Shown here: positions 45,355 through 52,495 of the stretch, piece by piece | Layout of the letters: each line of letters opens with the position of its first letter | How positions within the stretch are numbered: the stretch's first letter is position 1 | From: Microbacterium sp. SL75 | GTDB lineage: Bacteria; Actinomycetota; Actinomycetes; Actinomycetales; Microbacteriaceae | DNA length: 64,000 nucleotides | Reading direction: 5' to 3' | NCBI RefSeq assembly: GCF_026625865.1 | Contig: NZ_CP113067.1 | Location: 1,612,001-1,676,000 of the forward strand | Made by a program: the position numbers and the translations under genes | Notes under the pieces: model-generated | Told to the model about the DNA's origin: nothing | Databases searched by the model: none | What the model saw: the letters and a program-made list of their open reading frames with translations, nothing else

Positions 45355-46814
45355 GCCGGATTGGCTCCTGCGAAATCGTCCAGTCGTTGTAGAAGCGGCC
45401 GGAATGTCGTGGTCAGCGCGCGGACGGCGTCGGGGGTTGGAACAGCCATAAAGTTGTGAACGTATGCGTTCATCTCGTCGACCGCGAGACCGTCGCCGTC
45501 CCCCGACTGAGTCTTGATCCAAGCCATGTCCAGCGCCTTATCGCGCTTCTGTGAATTCTCAGCATCCGGATCTAGCGCGAGCAGCGACTTGCGGAACTTG
45601 CTCCGAAGTTTCGCGCCCTCCGTGAACCAACCGCGCGACGTACCGATGTCGGTCATCGCCATCTCGAGGATCACTCGTACCATCACTGCTGTAACGCCCG
45701 CCGCATCGTCGATCTTGAGTTTCTGCGCTTCCTTGAGAAGCTTGCTTGTGCGTAGGTCGACATGTTTCAGAACGAGTCCGTAGAAGATCCGAGCTTCGCC
45801 TTTGGGTGCGTTCTTCCGCCTGCGAGTCGGCTCATCTTGGCTCCCTCCTGCGACCCGATGTGGGTCACTGGTCTTCTCTTGATTGTCGCCGCTCCCGCCC
45901 CTGGCGGCTCCGTTCGTCTGCTCGCGACTTGTCGGTGCTCCCTCGCGCTCACCCGCGAACTCCGTACCAGCCTCATCATCAGGGCGATTCTCGCGGTGCC
46001 TGTCGGACACGGCCGCTACGACCTCATCTATGTAGTCGTCCTGCTGGTCGCCTGTCTTGATTGCATCGACCTTGATAGTAGTGAGGTCATGGAATACGAC
46101 ACGCAGAATGTCGTTGGTCAGGTTGTTCTCCGGATCGAGCGTCACGACGTCGTTCTTAATATCGATCATCATTTGTGAGCGAACATAGGGTCGGCTCAGC
46201 AGTCGAGCAAGGTTTGTGAACTTCCCGCCGTCGCGAACACTTCGCACGTCGTTGATCAGCTCATTGTCGTCAGCGAACGTCGTCAGAACTTTACGAACAA
46301 ACAGCACGGCGCGGTATTCGGCAGTTGGGCGGGGGCGGAACGCGGCGCTCTGGTAGGAGTTCCAGGGGTCCGTGCCTACGCCGTCGTTCTGGCCGGTGTG
46401 CCGCAGCTCAATCCACCGCTGAGCGGCATCGCGGTCGTCGACGACGTAACAGTCGACTTGACCGGGCCCTTCGCCCGTTTGCCCCAGGTCGATCGCCTTC
46501 TTTCTGATGCGTGCCAATGCCTTCTGCGTTGCCGGCGCGATCGCGATGTCCGGATTGCGAAGGAGTTTCAACGCGGCGAATCGGCGGTTCCCCTCTAGTA
46601 CCACTACGCGGTTACCCTCGCGCATAACGATCGGCGGGTTGATGGGATCCAGCTGCCCGAGCACGGCTATGTCCTCGGCGAGGTTCAAGAGCTTCGCCGG
46701 TCCTTGGGCAAGAAGCGCGTTGATGGCTTCCCGCTGTCCTAGTACGGGCTCGGCGAATCGCGGATTGTGCTCGTCGACCTCTACGTCAACGATTGAGAAC
46801 GGTTCATACCCCAT
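45351..46814 (-). CDS. ParB-like N-terminal domain protein coupled to the methyltransferase, island gene
   Basis: A 487-aa protein. Residues 1-90 resemble a ParB/sulfiredoxin-type domain: SIVDVEVDEHNPR, then ALGQ-type helix VLGQLDPINPPIV, and VVVLEGNRRFAALKLL in which EGNRR (74-78) takes the place of the catalytic GERR/GHRR box. A central helical region follows, then a low-complexity charged linker (about 285-345, Glu/Arg/Gly/Ser-rich) and a C-terminal helical domain (about 350-470). ParB-like domains bind DNA and can hydrolyse nucleotides or nick DNA. Direct ATGA coupling with a DNA methyltransferase suggests one functional unit. It is not a chromosome-partition ParB: there is no ParA partner and no helix-turn-helix of that type is seen. 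I do not recognise the full-length family. Confidence 0.8.
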   Translation of the reverse strand: MGYEPFSIVDVEVDEHNPRFAEPVLGQREAINALLAQGPAKLLNLAEDIAVLGQLDPINPPIVMREGNRVVVLEGNRRFAALKLLRNPDIAIAPATQKALARIRKKAIDLGQTGEGPGQVDCYVVDDRDAAQRWIELRHTGQNDGVGTDPWNSYQSAAFRPRPTAEYRAVLFVRKVLTTFADDNELINDVRSVRDGGKFTNLARLLSRPYVRSQMMIDIKNDVVTLDPENNLTNDILRVVFHDLTTIKVDAIKTGDQQDDYIDEVVAAVSDRHRENRPDDEAGTEFAGEREGAPTSREQTNGAARGGSGDNQEKTSDPHRVAGGSQDEPTRRRKNAPKGEARIFYGLVLKHVDLRTSKLLKEAQKLKIDDAAGVTAVMVRVILEMAMTDIGTSRGWFTEGAKLRSKFRKSLLALDPDAENSQKRDKALDMAWIKTQSGDGDGLAVDEMNAYVHNFMAVPTPDAVRALTTTFRPLLQRLDDFAGANPA

Positions 46815-46987
46815 TGAGCCATCATGGCATCAGCGCTTGTGTCACCTGTGTCGTGTGTGGGGCTTGAGTTCCGCCACGCTGCCGAGGAGCGCCCGGACCG
46901 CAGCGGAGCGAGGACCGGACGCACCGCAGTGCAGCGTGGCGGAACGCTGCCGGCCGTTAGGCCGGCCTTGAACGAGTAAAGAAAGTT
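46815..46987. other. Leader region of the ParB-like/methyltransferase operon with inverted repeats
   Basis: Two dyads lie here: a perfect 14-bp pair TTCCGCCACGCTGC (46869-46882) with its inverse at 46931-46944, and a tight hairpin GCCGGCC-GTTA-GGCCGGC (46949-46966). The hairpin directly follows the decayed gene in the direction of transcription and is probably its terminator. The region must also contain the promoter of the ParB-like gene, but no clear -35/-10 pair is seen. Confidence 0.5.
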
Positions 46988-47480
46988 CTCACAGCTTGTC
47001 GTTGCCGAGGTCTTCGAGGGCGCGGCTTGCGGCACGAGCCTTGTCGGCGGCAGGCAACCACGGGTGGAAGCCGCGCTCGGATTCGGCGCACCACCACACC
47101 ATTCGTATGCGTGCGGCGCTTACCTGCGTGCAGGACTTCCTCCGCAGTCAGCTCCCGCGCTCTCAGCACGCCACCTCGATCACCATCGATCAGGAGGAGG
47201 ACGCGGACGTCGAAGCCGAACGACCTGATCGGCGAGAAGACCGACGAACCGCCCGCCTCGGGCATCCGACGAACCAGTTTGGCAGCGGTTGGGTAAACAA
47301 ACTCATAGGCCAGGCCCGCGCTTCGGGTACTGCCGTTGCATTTCAGCAACAAGCGGTCCGAAATGCCATCGAGGACGACGCCCGCCACGCCCGTCCCGCC
47401 AGCGAGTTGGCAGCGAATTGGATCTGGAGTGACTTCGCCATCCTGGAGCTCACCAGTGGGATCGGCCCACGCTTCGAGCG
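46988..47480 (-). pseudogene. Decayed gene of the island (frameshifted, no clear start)
   Basis: Between the DUF4062 and ParB-like genes, the minus strand has protein-like sequence in two frames. The first (about 47480 to 47100) reads ALEAWADPTGELQDGEV, later GVVLDGISDRLLLKC, then LAYEFVYPTAAKLV and VLLLIDGDRGG. It lacks a good start and degenerates into Arg-rich sequence. The second frame (about 47110 to 46988) carries a natural-looking C-terminus, RGFHPWLPAADKARAASRAL and further to a TGA at 46988-46990. A frameshift between them would explain both. I do not recognise the family. A separate small gene of 37 codons (ATG about 47101) is an alternative for the second part. Confidence 0.35.
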
Positions 47481-47488
47481 CTAGCTGA

Positions 47489-48535
47489 TCAGTCGTTGCT
47501 TTCCTGCTGCGCGGCGCTCGGCACCGCCCGCAGCGCCACTAGGTAGTCATCGCCGGCCTGCGTGAGCTTCCAATACACTGCCTTGTCGCTGACGGTGCGC
47601 TTTTTCGTCCCGTTGATGATGAGGCGCAGCGCGCGCAACTGCACGATGATAGAGCCCCATGATTTGTCCGTGATCGAGGCCGACTCGTGCGAGAGATCAT
47701 GCGACCAGTTGCCCGGGTCGTTCTGAATGTCGCTGAGCATGTGGCTATCGAACGTCTTTCGGAGCACCGGTTCGGGTGCCTCGTCAATCATGAACGGGCC
47801 CAGCACTTCGATGATCTCGTCCCAGGTGTAAGTGAGATCCCCCAGCTCCTCGACGTTCCCGTCGAAGCTCCTGTACCCCCTGTGTACCAGAGCAAGTCGC
47901 ACTTCCTCTTTACCATGCGCGAAGCTTTCGTCGATCTGAGCTGCGGTCCCCGTGCTCGTCTCGATCTCGTTCTTCTCCAGCTTTGCAATCGTCGCTTCCA
48001 ACTCGGCGATCTTCACCCGCGTCTCAGGCGTCATCGCCCGGTCGCCGCGCACCCACCCAGGGCGGGGATTGTTCTTGATCAGGTGCACGAGCCCGCGGGT
48101 CACCTTCGAGCCTAGGTCCGCCGCGTCCTTCCAATCCTTCGTCATCCGGCTTTGGACTTTCGCGCGGAACTCGTTGAGCTTCTTTCCGGCGGCTTCGTTC
48201 TTGTCGGTCTTCCCGACGGGAATCGCGTCGGGATCTGCGATGACGAAACCCATCACCGGGATGCCGAGCTCGACCGCATAGTCGTACTCCATCTCCGTGT
48301 AACTGATGCCTTCCTCCGTCATCGAACCGTACCGGCCGCCGAGGATCACGAGATAGTAGTCGCTCTGCTCGATGACGCCCTTAATCAGCGTCCATTGGTC
48401 CTCGTTACTTGCGGGGAACAGCTCCATTCCGGCAGGCATGCAGTCCATCTCGAGCAGGGCTTGCATCACCTCGCGGCGCTCGTCGACGAGATCGACGAAG
48501 GTCGAGCTGATGAAGACCTGGTACCGCTTGTCCAT
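47489..48535 (-). CDS. DUF4062 (TIR-like) domain protein, island gene
   Basis: A 348-aa protein. Residues 1-100 are a DUF4062 domain: KRYQVFISSTFVDLVDERR, LLEMDCMPAGMELFP, IEQSDYYLVILGGRYGS, and GISYTEMEYDYAVELGIPV with the conserved Glu in a catalytic-like place. DUF4062 is structurally related to TIR domains and is usually the N-terminal effector of STAND-type immune proteins. Here a helical, coiled-coil-like middle (about 165-200) and a C-terminal winged-helix-like region (about 290-335, WGSIIVQLRALRLIINGTKKR) follow, with no NTPase. It is the first gene of the island next to the tRNA and is convergent with nothing. An effector role in defence is an inference. Confidence 0.85.
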   Translation of the reverse strand: MDKRYQVFISSTFVDLVDERREVMQALLEMDCMPAGMELFPASNEDQWTLIKGVIEQSDYYLVILGGRYGSMTEEGISYTEMEYDYAVELGIPVMGFVIADPDAIPVGKTDKNEAAGKKLNEFRAKVQSRMTKDWKDAADLGSKVTRGLVHLIKNNPRPGWVRGDRAMTPETRVKIAELEATIAKLEKNEIETSTGTAAQIDESFAHGKEEVRLALVHRGYRSFDGNVEELGDLTYTWDEIIEVLGPFMIDEAPEPVLRKTFDSHMLSDIQNDPGNWSHDLSHESASITDKSWGSIIVQLRALRLIINGTKKRTVSDKAVYWKLTQAGDDYLVALRAVPSAAQQESND

Positions 48536-48735
48536 GCTTCGGATGCTATCGGCGGCATGTGACGCAGCCCGGCAATAGTCGTGGGGTCATTCGAACCGTG
48601 TTAGGGCGACGACCGGCCCCAGACCGGCCCAAACGCCGCCGAGGCGTGCTTCTGTGGCACCGGATTGGGCCGTTCCTCTCGCTTCACTCGCTCAACGCCC
48701 GCGCCTTGGCTCGCTCATAAACTGCGAAGAAAACG
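48536..48735. other. Gene-free stretch between the DUF4062 gene and the right boundary repeat
   Basis: About 200 bases without a supportable gene. This must contain the promoter for the DUF4062 gene; no convincing hexamers are seen. A short Pro/Cys-rich stretch with ACCGGCCCCAGACCGGCCC (48612-48630) repeats a motif also present at the left end of the island (ACCGGCCCC near 43270), so both island ends carry a similar GGCC-rich element. Confidence 0.4.
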
Positions 48736-48859
48736 GCTCTCACCAGGCAAAAGCAAAACCCCCGCCATGTAGAAGCTAGGCGAGGGTTTCTGGGATGACT
48801 GTAATGATCATCCGTGTGGCTCCGACGGGCGTCGATCCCGTGACCTCACGATTTTCAGT
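48736..48859. repeat. Right boundary repeat (att) of the tRNA-Phe island
   Basis: Direct repeat of 43031-43154, 124 bases with about five mismatches in total. It covers the region 3' of tRNA-Phe, the terminator hairpin, and the tRNA from its 3' end to the anticodon loop. The rest of the intact tRNA (48860-48889) lies outside the repeat. The distance between the two copies (5705 bases start to start) defines the inserted element. Confidence 0.9.
48755..48790 (-). terminator. Terminator of the tRNA cluster
   Basis: A 10-bp stem (AACCCCCGCC 48757-48766 with GGCGAGGGTT 48779-48788, one G-U pair in RNA) with a 12-base loop. On the minus strand it ends in GGGGGTTTTGCTTTTG, a good T-rich tail for an intrinsic terminator. 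An identical copy is present at the far end of the island. Confidence 0.85.
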
Positions 48860-48889
48860 CGTGCGCTCTACCAACTGAGCTACAGAGCC
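48817..48889 (-). tRNA. tRNA-Phe (GAA)
   Basis: 73 bases on the minus strand. Acceptor GGCTCTG pairs with CGGAGCC, discriminator A. The anticodon arm is CACGA-CTGAAAA-TCGTG, giving anticodon GAA. T arm ACGGG-ATCGACG-CCCGT. No CCA is encoded. Its 3' half is part of the island's boundary repeat, so this gene is the integration site and is kept intact. Confidence 0.97.
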
Positions 48890-48953
48890 GAGCGACATGT
48901 CTGCCGCTTCCTAGACGAAAGGCCTCCTCGAAAGAAGGCCCGTCGCTATGGAG

Positions 48954-49027
48954 CGACCCTGACGGGACTTGAACCCGCGACCTCCGCCGTGACAGGGCGG
49001 CACGCTAACCAACTGCGCTACAGGGCC
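48954..49027 (-). tRNA. tRNA-Asp (GTC)
   Basis: 74 bases on the minus strand. Acceptor GGCCCTG with CAGGGTC (one G-U pair), discriminator G. Anticodon arm CCGCC-CTGTCAC-GGCGG, anticodon GTC. T loop TTCAAGT between GCGGG and CCCGT. Middle member of the Glu-Asp-Phe cluster. Confidence 0.97.
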
Positions 49028-49057
49028 ATGCATTTTCAATTGTACTTCACCGGAGAG

Positions 49058-49130
49058 TGACCCCAACGGGATTCGAACCCGTGCTACCGCCGTGAAAGGG
49101 CGGCGTCCTAGGCCGCTAAACGATGGGGCC
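49058..49130 (-). tRNA. tRNA-Glu (TTC)
   Basis: 73 bases on the minus strand. Acceptor GGCCCCA with TGGGGTC, discriminator A. Anticodon arm CCGCC-CTTTCAC-GGCGG, anticodon TTC. T arm ACGGG-TTCGAAT-CCCGT. First gene of the tRNA cluster in the direction of transcription. Confidence 0.97.
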
Positions 49131-49280
49131 GGATGAGCCTGAAACCTTCCGATTTCATCCTCGCTTGCCGACGACCGAGCCTACTTCACAAACTTCGAGA
49201 TTGCCAATCGAGGGCGTGGCGTCCCCCCTCCGCGCGTGTCGGGGGCGCAGGATGGGCCGCGACAGCGGGAACTCGCCCTG

Positions 49281-49308
49281 TTGTGCGTGTGACTCGTGTT
49301 GCTACTGT
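49281..49308 (+). promoter_or_regulatory. Possible sigma-A promoter of the M23 peptidase gene
   Basis: TTGTGC (49281-49286) and TACTGT (49303-49308) are separated by 16 bases, 36 bases before the GTG start. The -10 hexamer is a fair match and the surrounding stretch is less GC-rich than its neighbours. A GATGAGG ribosome site lies 7-8 bases before the start codon. Confidence 0.45.
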
Positions 49309-49343
49309 TAGCCGAGTTGCGACCCGGTGAGATGAGGTAGCCC

Positions 49344-50786
49344 GTGACGCTCGTACCCCCTGATCAGACCGACGACTGCGGCTGCGCCCCCACGGCCAGT
49401 GAGCAGCGGCGTTTGTGGCCCACCTTCGACAGGCGCAGTGCTCTGAAGTACGGCGCTCTCGGTGCGGTCGCCCTCGGCGCTTTCGGCGCAGCGACGTCCG
49501 GCTTCAACTCGCCCGCCGTGGCCGCCGACTACCCCTCGTGGGACGACGTGCAGGCCGCCAAGGCCAACGAGGCCGCGAAGGCCGGCGAGATCTCGCGCAT
49601 CCAGGGGCTGATCCAGGGACTGCAGTCCGAGGTCGCCCGCACGCAGGCCGAGGTGCAGGCGCGCTCCGACGAGTACTACGCCGCGCAGCAGGCCTACCAG
49701 GACGCGGACTACCGTGCCCAGCTCATCCAGCAGCAGGCCGATGCCGAGGCCGCCAAGGCAACCGATGCCGCCAGCAAGGCCGGCAAGGTCGCCGCCCAGC
49801 TGTACCGCTCCGGCGGCGACGACACCTCTCTCGACCTGTTCTTCTCGGGCTCCGCCGCTTCGGCCGACGACCTGCTGGCCAAGCTCGGCACGATGGACAA
49901 GCTCCTCGAGCGCAACAAGTCGGTGTACGCCTCGGCTGTGGCGGCCCGCGACAGCGCGAAGAACCTCAGCAACCAGGCGAACGACGCCCGCGCCGAGCGC
50001 GACCGTCTGAAGACGATCGCCGAAGAAAAGATGGCCGCGGCTCAGCAGGCGGCTCAGGCCGCGCAGGAAGCCCTCGCCGCCCAGCAGGCCAACCAGGCCG
50101 TGCTCGAGGCGCAGCTCGCCGCGCTCCAGGACACCACCGCCAAGACCGTCGCCGAGTACCAGGCGGGCGTTGAGGCTGAGCGCAAGGCGCGCGAAGAGCG
50201 CGAGCGCAAGGCGCGGGAAGAGGCTGCGGCCCGTGACGCGGCTGAGCGCGCGCGCCGCGAGCAGGAAGCCCGCAACAACCAGAGCAACAACAGCGGCGGC
50301 GGCGGTGGAGGCGGCGGCGGCGGCGGTGGCGGTGGAGGCGGCGGCGGCGGCGGAAGCGTCGGCGGCTCCGGCTGGGCTCGCCCCTCGTCGGCCTACACGT
50401 CGTCGGGCTACGGCCCCCGTTCCGGTCAGTGCAACTCGAGCTACTGCGCGAGCACCTGGCACCTCGGCCTCGACTTCGGCGCCAGCTGCTGGTCGCCCAT
50501 CTACGCGGCAGCTTCCGGCCGCGTCACCTACGCCGGCCGCAACGGCGGCTTCGGAAACTACATCCGTATCGCTCACGACGACGGCTCTGGCACTGGTTAC
50601 GGCCACATCGTCGACGGCGGCATCTACGTCTCATACGGTCAGCGCGTCGAAGCGGGCCAGCAGATCGCCGCCACCGGTCAGACCGGCAACTCCTTCGGCT
50701 GCCACCTGCACTTCGAGGTCTACCCGCCGTCCGGTGGGACCACCGACCCCGCGCCCTGGCTGCGCGCCCGCGGCGTCTCGGTCTGA
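49344..50786 (+). CDS. Exported coiled-coil M23 (LytM) peptidoglycan endopeptidase
   Basis: A 480-aa protein. The N-terminus has a Tat-type signal (FDRRSALKYGALGAVALGAF, with RRxxLK). Residues 60-315 are a long Ala/Gln/Glu coiled coil of the PcsB/EnvC kind, including the hinge AAQLYRSGGDDTSLDLFFSG. A run of about 20 glycines follows, then a LytM/M23 domain with zinc-site motifs HLGLDFG and HLHFEVYPP, plus GYGHIVDGG. Two extra Cys pairs near the domain start may form a disulphide. Such proteins split peptidoglycan cross-links at division and are regulated through the coiled coil by FtsEX-like partners. The GTG start at 49344 has a GAGG site upstream. Confidence 0.93.
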   Translation: MTLVPPDQTDDCGCAPTASEQRRLWPTFDRRSALKYGALGAVALGAFGAATSGFNSPAVAADYPSWDDVQAAKANEAAKAGEISRIQGLIQGLQSEVARTQAEVQARSDEYYAAQQAYQDADYRAQLIQQQADAEAAKATDAASKAGKVAAQLYRSGGDDTSLDLFFSGSAASADDLLAKLGTMDKLLERNKSVYASAVAARDSAKNLSNQANDARAERDRLKTIAEEKMAAAQQAAQAAQEALAAQQANQAVLEAQLAALQDTTAKTVAEYQAGVEAERKAREERERKAREEAAARDAAERARREQEARNNQSNNSGGGGGGGGGGGGGGGGGGGGSVGGSGWARPSSAYTSSGYGPRSGQCNSSYCASTWHLGLDFGASCWSPIYAAASGRVTYAGRNGGFGNYIRIAHDDGSGTGYGHIVDGGIYVSYGQRVEAGQQIAATGQTGNSFGCHLHFEVYPPSGGTTDPAPWLRARGVSV

Positions 50787-50803
50787 CACCCCTCGGTTTA
50801 TAC

Positions 50804-50837
50804 GAGAAGCCCCCGGTCAGCGGACCGGGGGCTTCTC
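50804..50837. terminator. Perfect 15-bp bidirectional terminator hairpin
   Basis: GAGAAGCCCCCGGTC (50804-50818), loop AGCG, and its exact inverse (50823-50837) lie between the convergent M23 peptidase and ppa genes. The arms begin and end in GAGAAGC/GCTTCTC, the common hairpin form of this genome. Confidence 0.9.
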
Positions 50838-50849
50838 GCGTTCTGTGGA

Positions 50850-51383
50850 TCAGAGCGTGTTGGGAGCCTCGCCCGAACCCTGCGTCTTGGTCTGCGCGTC
50901 GTGCTCGTCGAAGCGGGTGAACGCCTCGCCGACCAGGCGCTCGGCCTCGGCAGCACCGGCCCACTCGTCGACCTTGACCCACTTGTTGGGCTCGAGGTCC
51001 TTGTAGTGCTCGAAGAAGTGCGTGATCTCCTTCTTGGTCCACTCGTCGATGTCGTCGACGTCCTGGATGTGGTCCCAGCGCGGGTCCTTCGCAAGCACGG
51101 CCACGACCTTGTCGTCGCCGCCGGCCTCGTCGCTCATCTTGAGCACGCCGACGGGGCGCACCTTCGCGAGGATGCCGGGGTGCAGCTCGCGGTCGAGCAG
51201 CACGAGCACGTCGAGCGGGTCGCCGTCCTCGCCGAGGGTGTTCTCGAAGAAGCCGTAGTTCGCGGGGTAGCCGAACACCGTGTAGAGGATGCGGTCGAGG
51301 TAGACGCGGCCGGTACCGTGGTCGACCTCGTACTTCACGCGGCTGCCGCGGGGGATCTCGATGACGGCGTCGTACGCGCCCAT
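50850..51383 (-). CDS. ppa: Inorganic pyrophosphatase, family I
   Basis: A 177-aa soluble hexameric-type pyrophosphatase that hydrolyses PPi to two phosphates and drives biosynthesis forward. Seen are IEIPRGSRVKYEVDHGTGRV, YPANYGFFENTLGEDGDPLDVLVL (the signature DGDPLD with metal-binding Asp residues) and the Lys/Tyr site EHYKDLEPNKWVKV. The length matches actinobacterial Ppa. It is divergent from tilS with a 90-base gap. Confidence 0.96.
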   Translation of the reverse strand: MGAYDAVIEIPRGSRVKYEVDHGTGRVYLDRILYTVFGYPANYGFFENTLGEDGDPLDVLVLLDRELHPGILAKVRPVGVLKMSDEAGGDDKVVAVLAKDPRWDHIQDVDDIDEWTKKEITHFFEHYKDLEPNKWVKVDEWAGAAEAERLVGEAFTRFDEHDAQTKTQGSGEAPNTL

Positions 51384-51473
51384 ACTCGTGCTCCTTAGAT
51401 CTGTGGATTTCCGCGGCCCAGCCTAGTCGGAGGCCGCCGCGGACCGGAGTCGGACCCCCGCTAGCGTGGAGAC

Positions 51474-52472
51474 ATGGATCACCGCCCAGGGCTCGACCCG
51501 TCCGTCGCCGAGGTGCGCCGCGCCGTCCGTGCCGCTCTCGGTCGCGTCGACGGACCCGTCGTGGTGGCGCTGTCGGGCGGCCCGGATTCGCTGGCCCTCG
51601 CGGCGGCCACCTCGTTCGAGGCGGCCCGCGCCGGCATCCTGGCCGAGGCCGTCGTCGTCGACCACGGACTGCAAAAGGGGTCGGATGCCGTGGCGGCGAC
51701 CGCCGCCGAGAAGGCGCGTGCTCTCGGTCTCGGCGCCCGCGTCGTCCGCGTCGAGGTCGGGTCGACCGGCGGCCCCGAGGCAGCGGCGCGGACGGCGCGC
51801 TATGCGGGTCTCGCTGCGGCGGCCGCCGAGATCGGGGCCGATGTCGTCCTGCTCGGGCACACGCTCGACGACCAGGCCGAGACCGTCCTGCTCGGTCTCG
51901 CGCGCGGTTCCGGGGGGCTGAGCCTCGCCGGAATGCCCACGCAGAGGCGGGATGCCACGGGCCCGGTCTGGGCGCGCCCCCTGCTCTCGGTGCACCGGCG
52001 CACGACCGTCGCCGCCTGCGCAGCCGAGGGGCTGGAGCCGTGGACCGATCCGCACAATGCGAACCCCGCGTACTCCCGGGTGCGGGTGCGCGACCGGGTG
52101 ATGCCGGTGCTCGAGTCCGAGCTTGGACCCGGGGTGGCCGAGGCCCTCGCCCGCACCGCCGAGCAGCTGCGCGAGGACGCCGATGCGTTCCAGGACATGA
52201 TCGACGAGACCATCGAGGACATTGTTGAGCACGCCGAGGCGGGCATCTCGATCTCGGTCGCCGCGCTCGCTGCGAACCCGGCAGCCCTGCGCAACAGGAT
52301 CGTCCGCTACGTGGTCGACAGCGAGTTCGGCGTCTCCCTGTCCCGCGCGCAGACTCTCGAGGTCGCCCGCCTCGCCACCGACTGGACGGGGCAGGGGCCC
52401 ATCGATCTTCCCGGATGCCTCGCCCGCCGCGTCGGTGCGCGCATCGAGGTCGTCGCGCGGACGGCATCCTGA
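51474..52472 (+). CDS. tilS: tRNA(Ile)-lysidine synthase
   Basis: A 332-aa enzyme that changes C34 of the tRNA-Ile CAT anticodon to lysidine so that it reads AUA codons. The ATP PP-loop is SGGPDSLALA, followed by VVDHGLQKGSD, LLGHTLDDQAETVLLGLARGSG and WTDPHNANPAYSRVRVRDRVMP. The C-terminal domain is short, as in other actinobacterial forms. ATG at 51474. It is the first gene of the tilS-hpt-ftsH-fol order that is conserved widely in actinobacteria. Confidence 0.95.
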   Translation: MDHRPGLDPSVAEVRRAVRAALGRVDGPVVVALSGGPDSLALAAATSFEAARAGILAEAVVVDHGLQKGSDAVAATAAEKARALGLGARVVRVEVGSTGGPEAAARTARYAGLAAAAAEIGADVVLLGHTLDDQAETVLLGLARGSGGLSLAGMPTQRRDATGPVWARPLLSVHRRTTVAACAAEGLEPWTDPHNANPAYSRVRVRDRVMPVLESELGPGVAEALARTAEQLREDADAFQDMIDETIEDIVEHAEAGISISVAALAANPAALRNRIVRYVVDSEFGVSLSRAQTLEVARLATDWTGQGPIDLPGCLARRVGARIEVVARTAS

Positions 52473-52495
52473 TTCCGCCGACGTAGACTTTCCCA

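Noticed and set aside
44479..46814. Chromosome or plasmid partition system (ParB)
   Set aside because: There is no ParA gene, no parS-like sites and no ParB helix-turn-helix; the coupled gene is a DNA methyltransferase.
46949..46966. GTTAGGC core resembling an integron attC site
   Set aside because: There is no paired RYYYAAC core, no integron integrase and no cassette array; the symmetry is that of a simple hairpin.
46996..47484. Plus-strand frame of 162 codons in the island
   Set aside because: It is antisense to better protein-like sequence, opposite to the direction of all island genes, and has no ribosome site.
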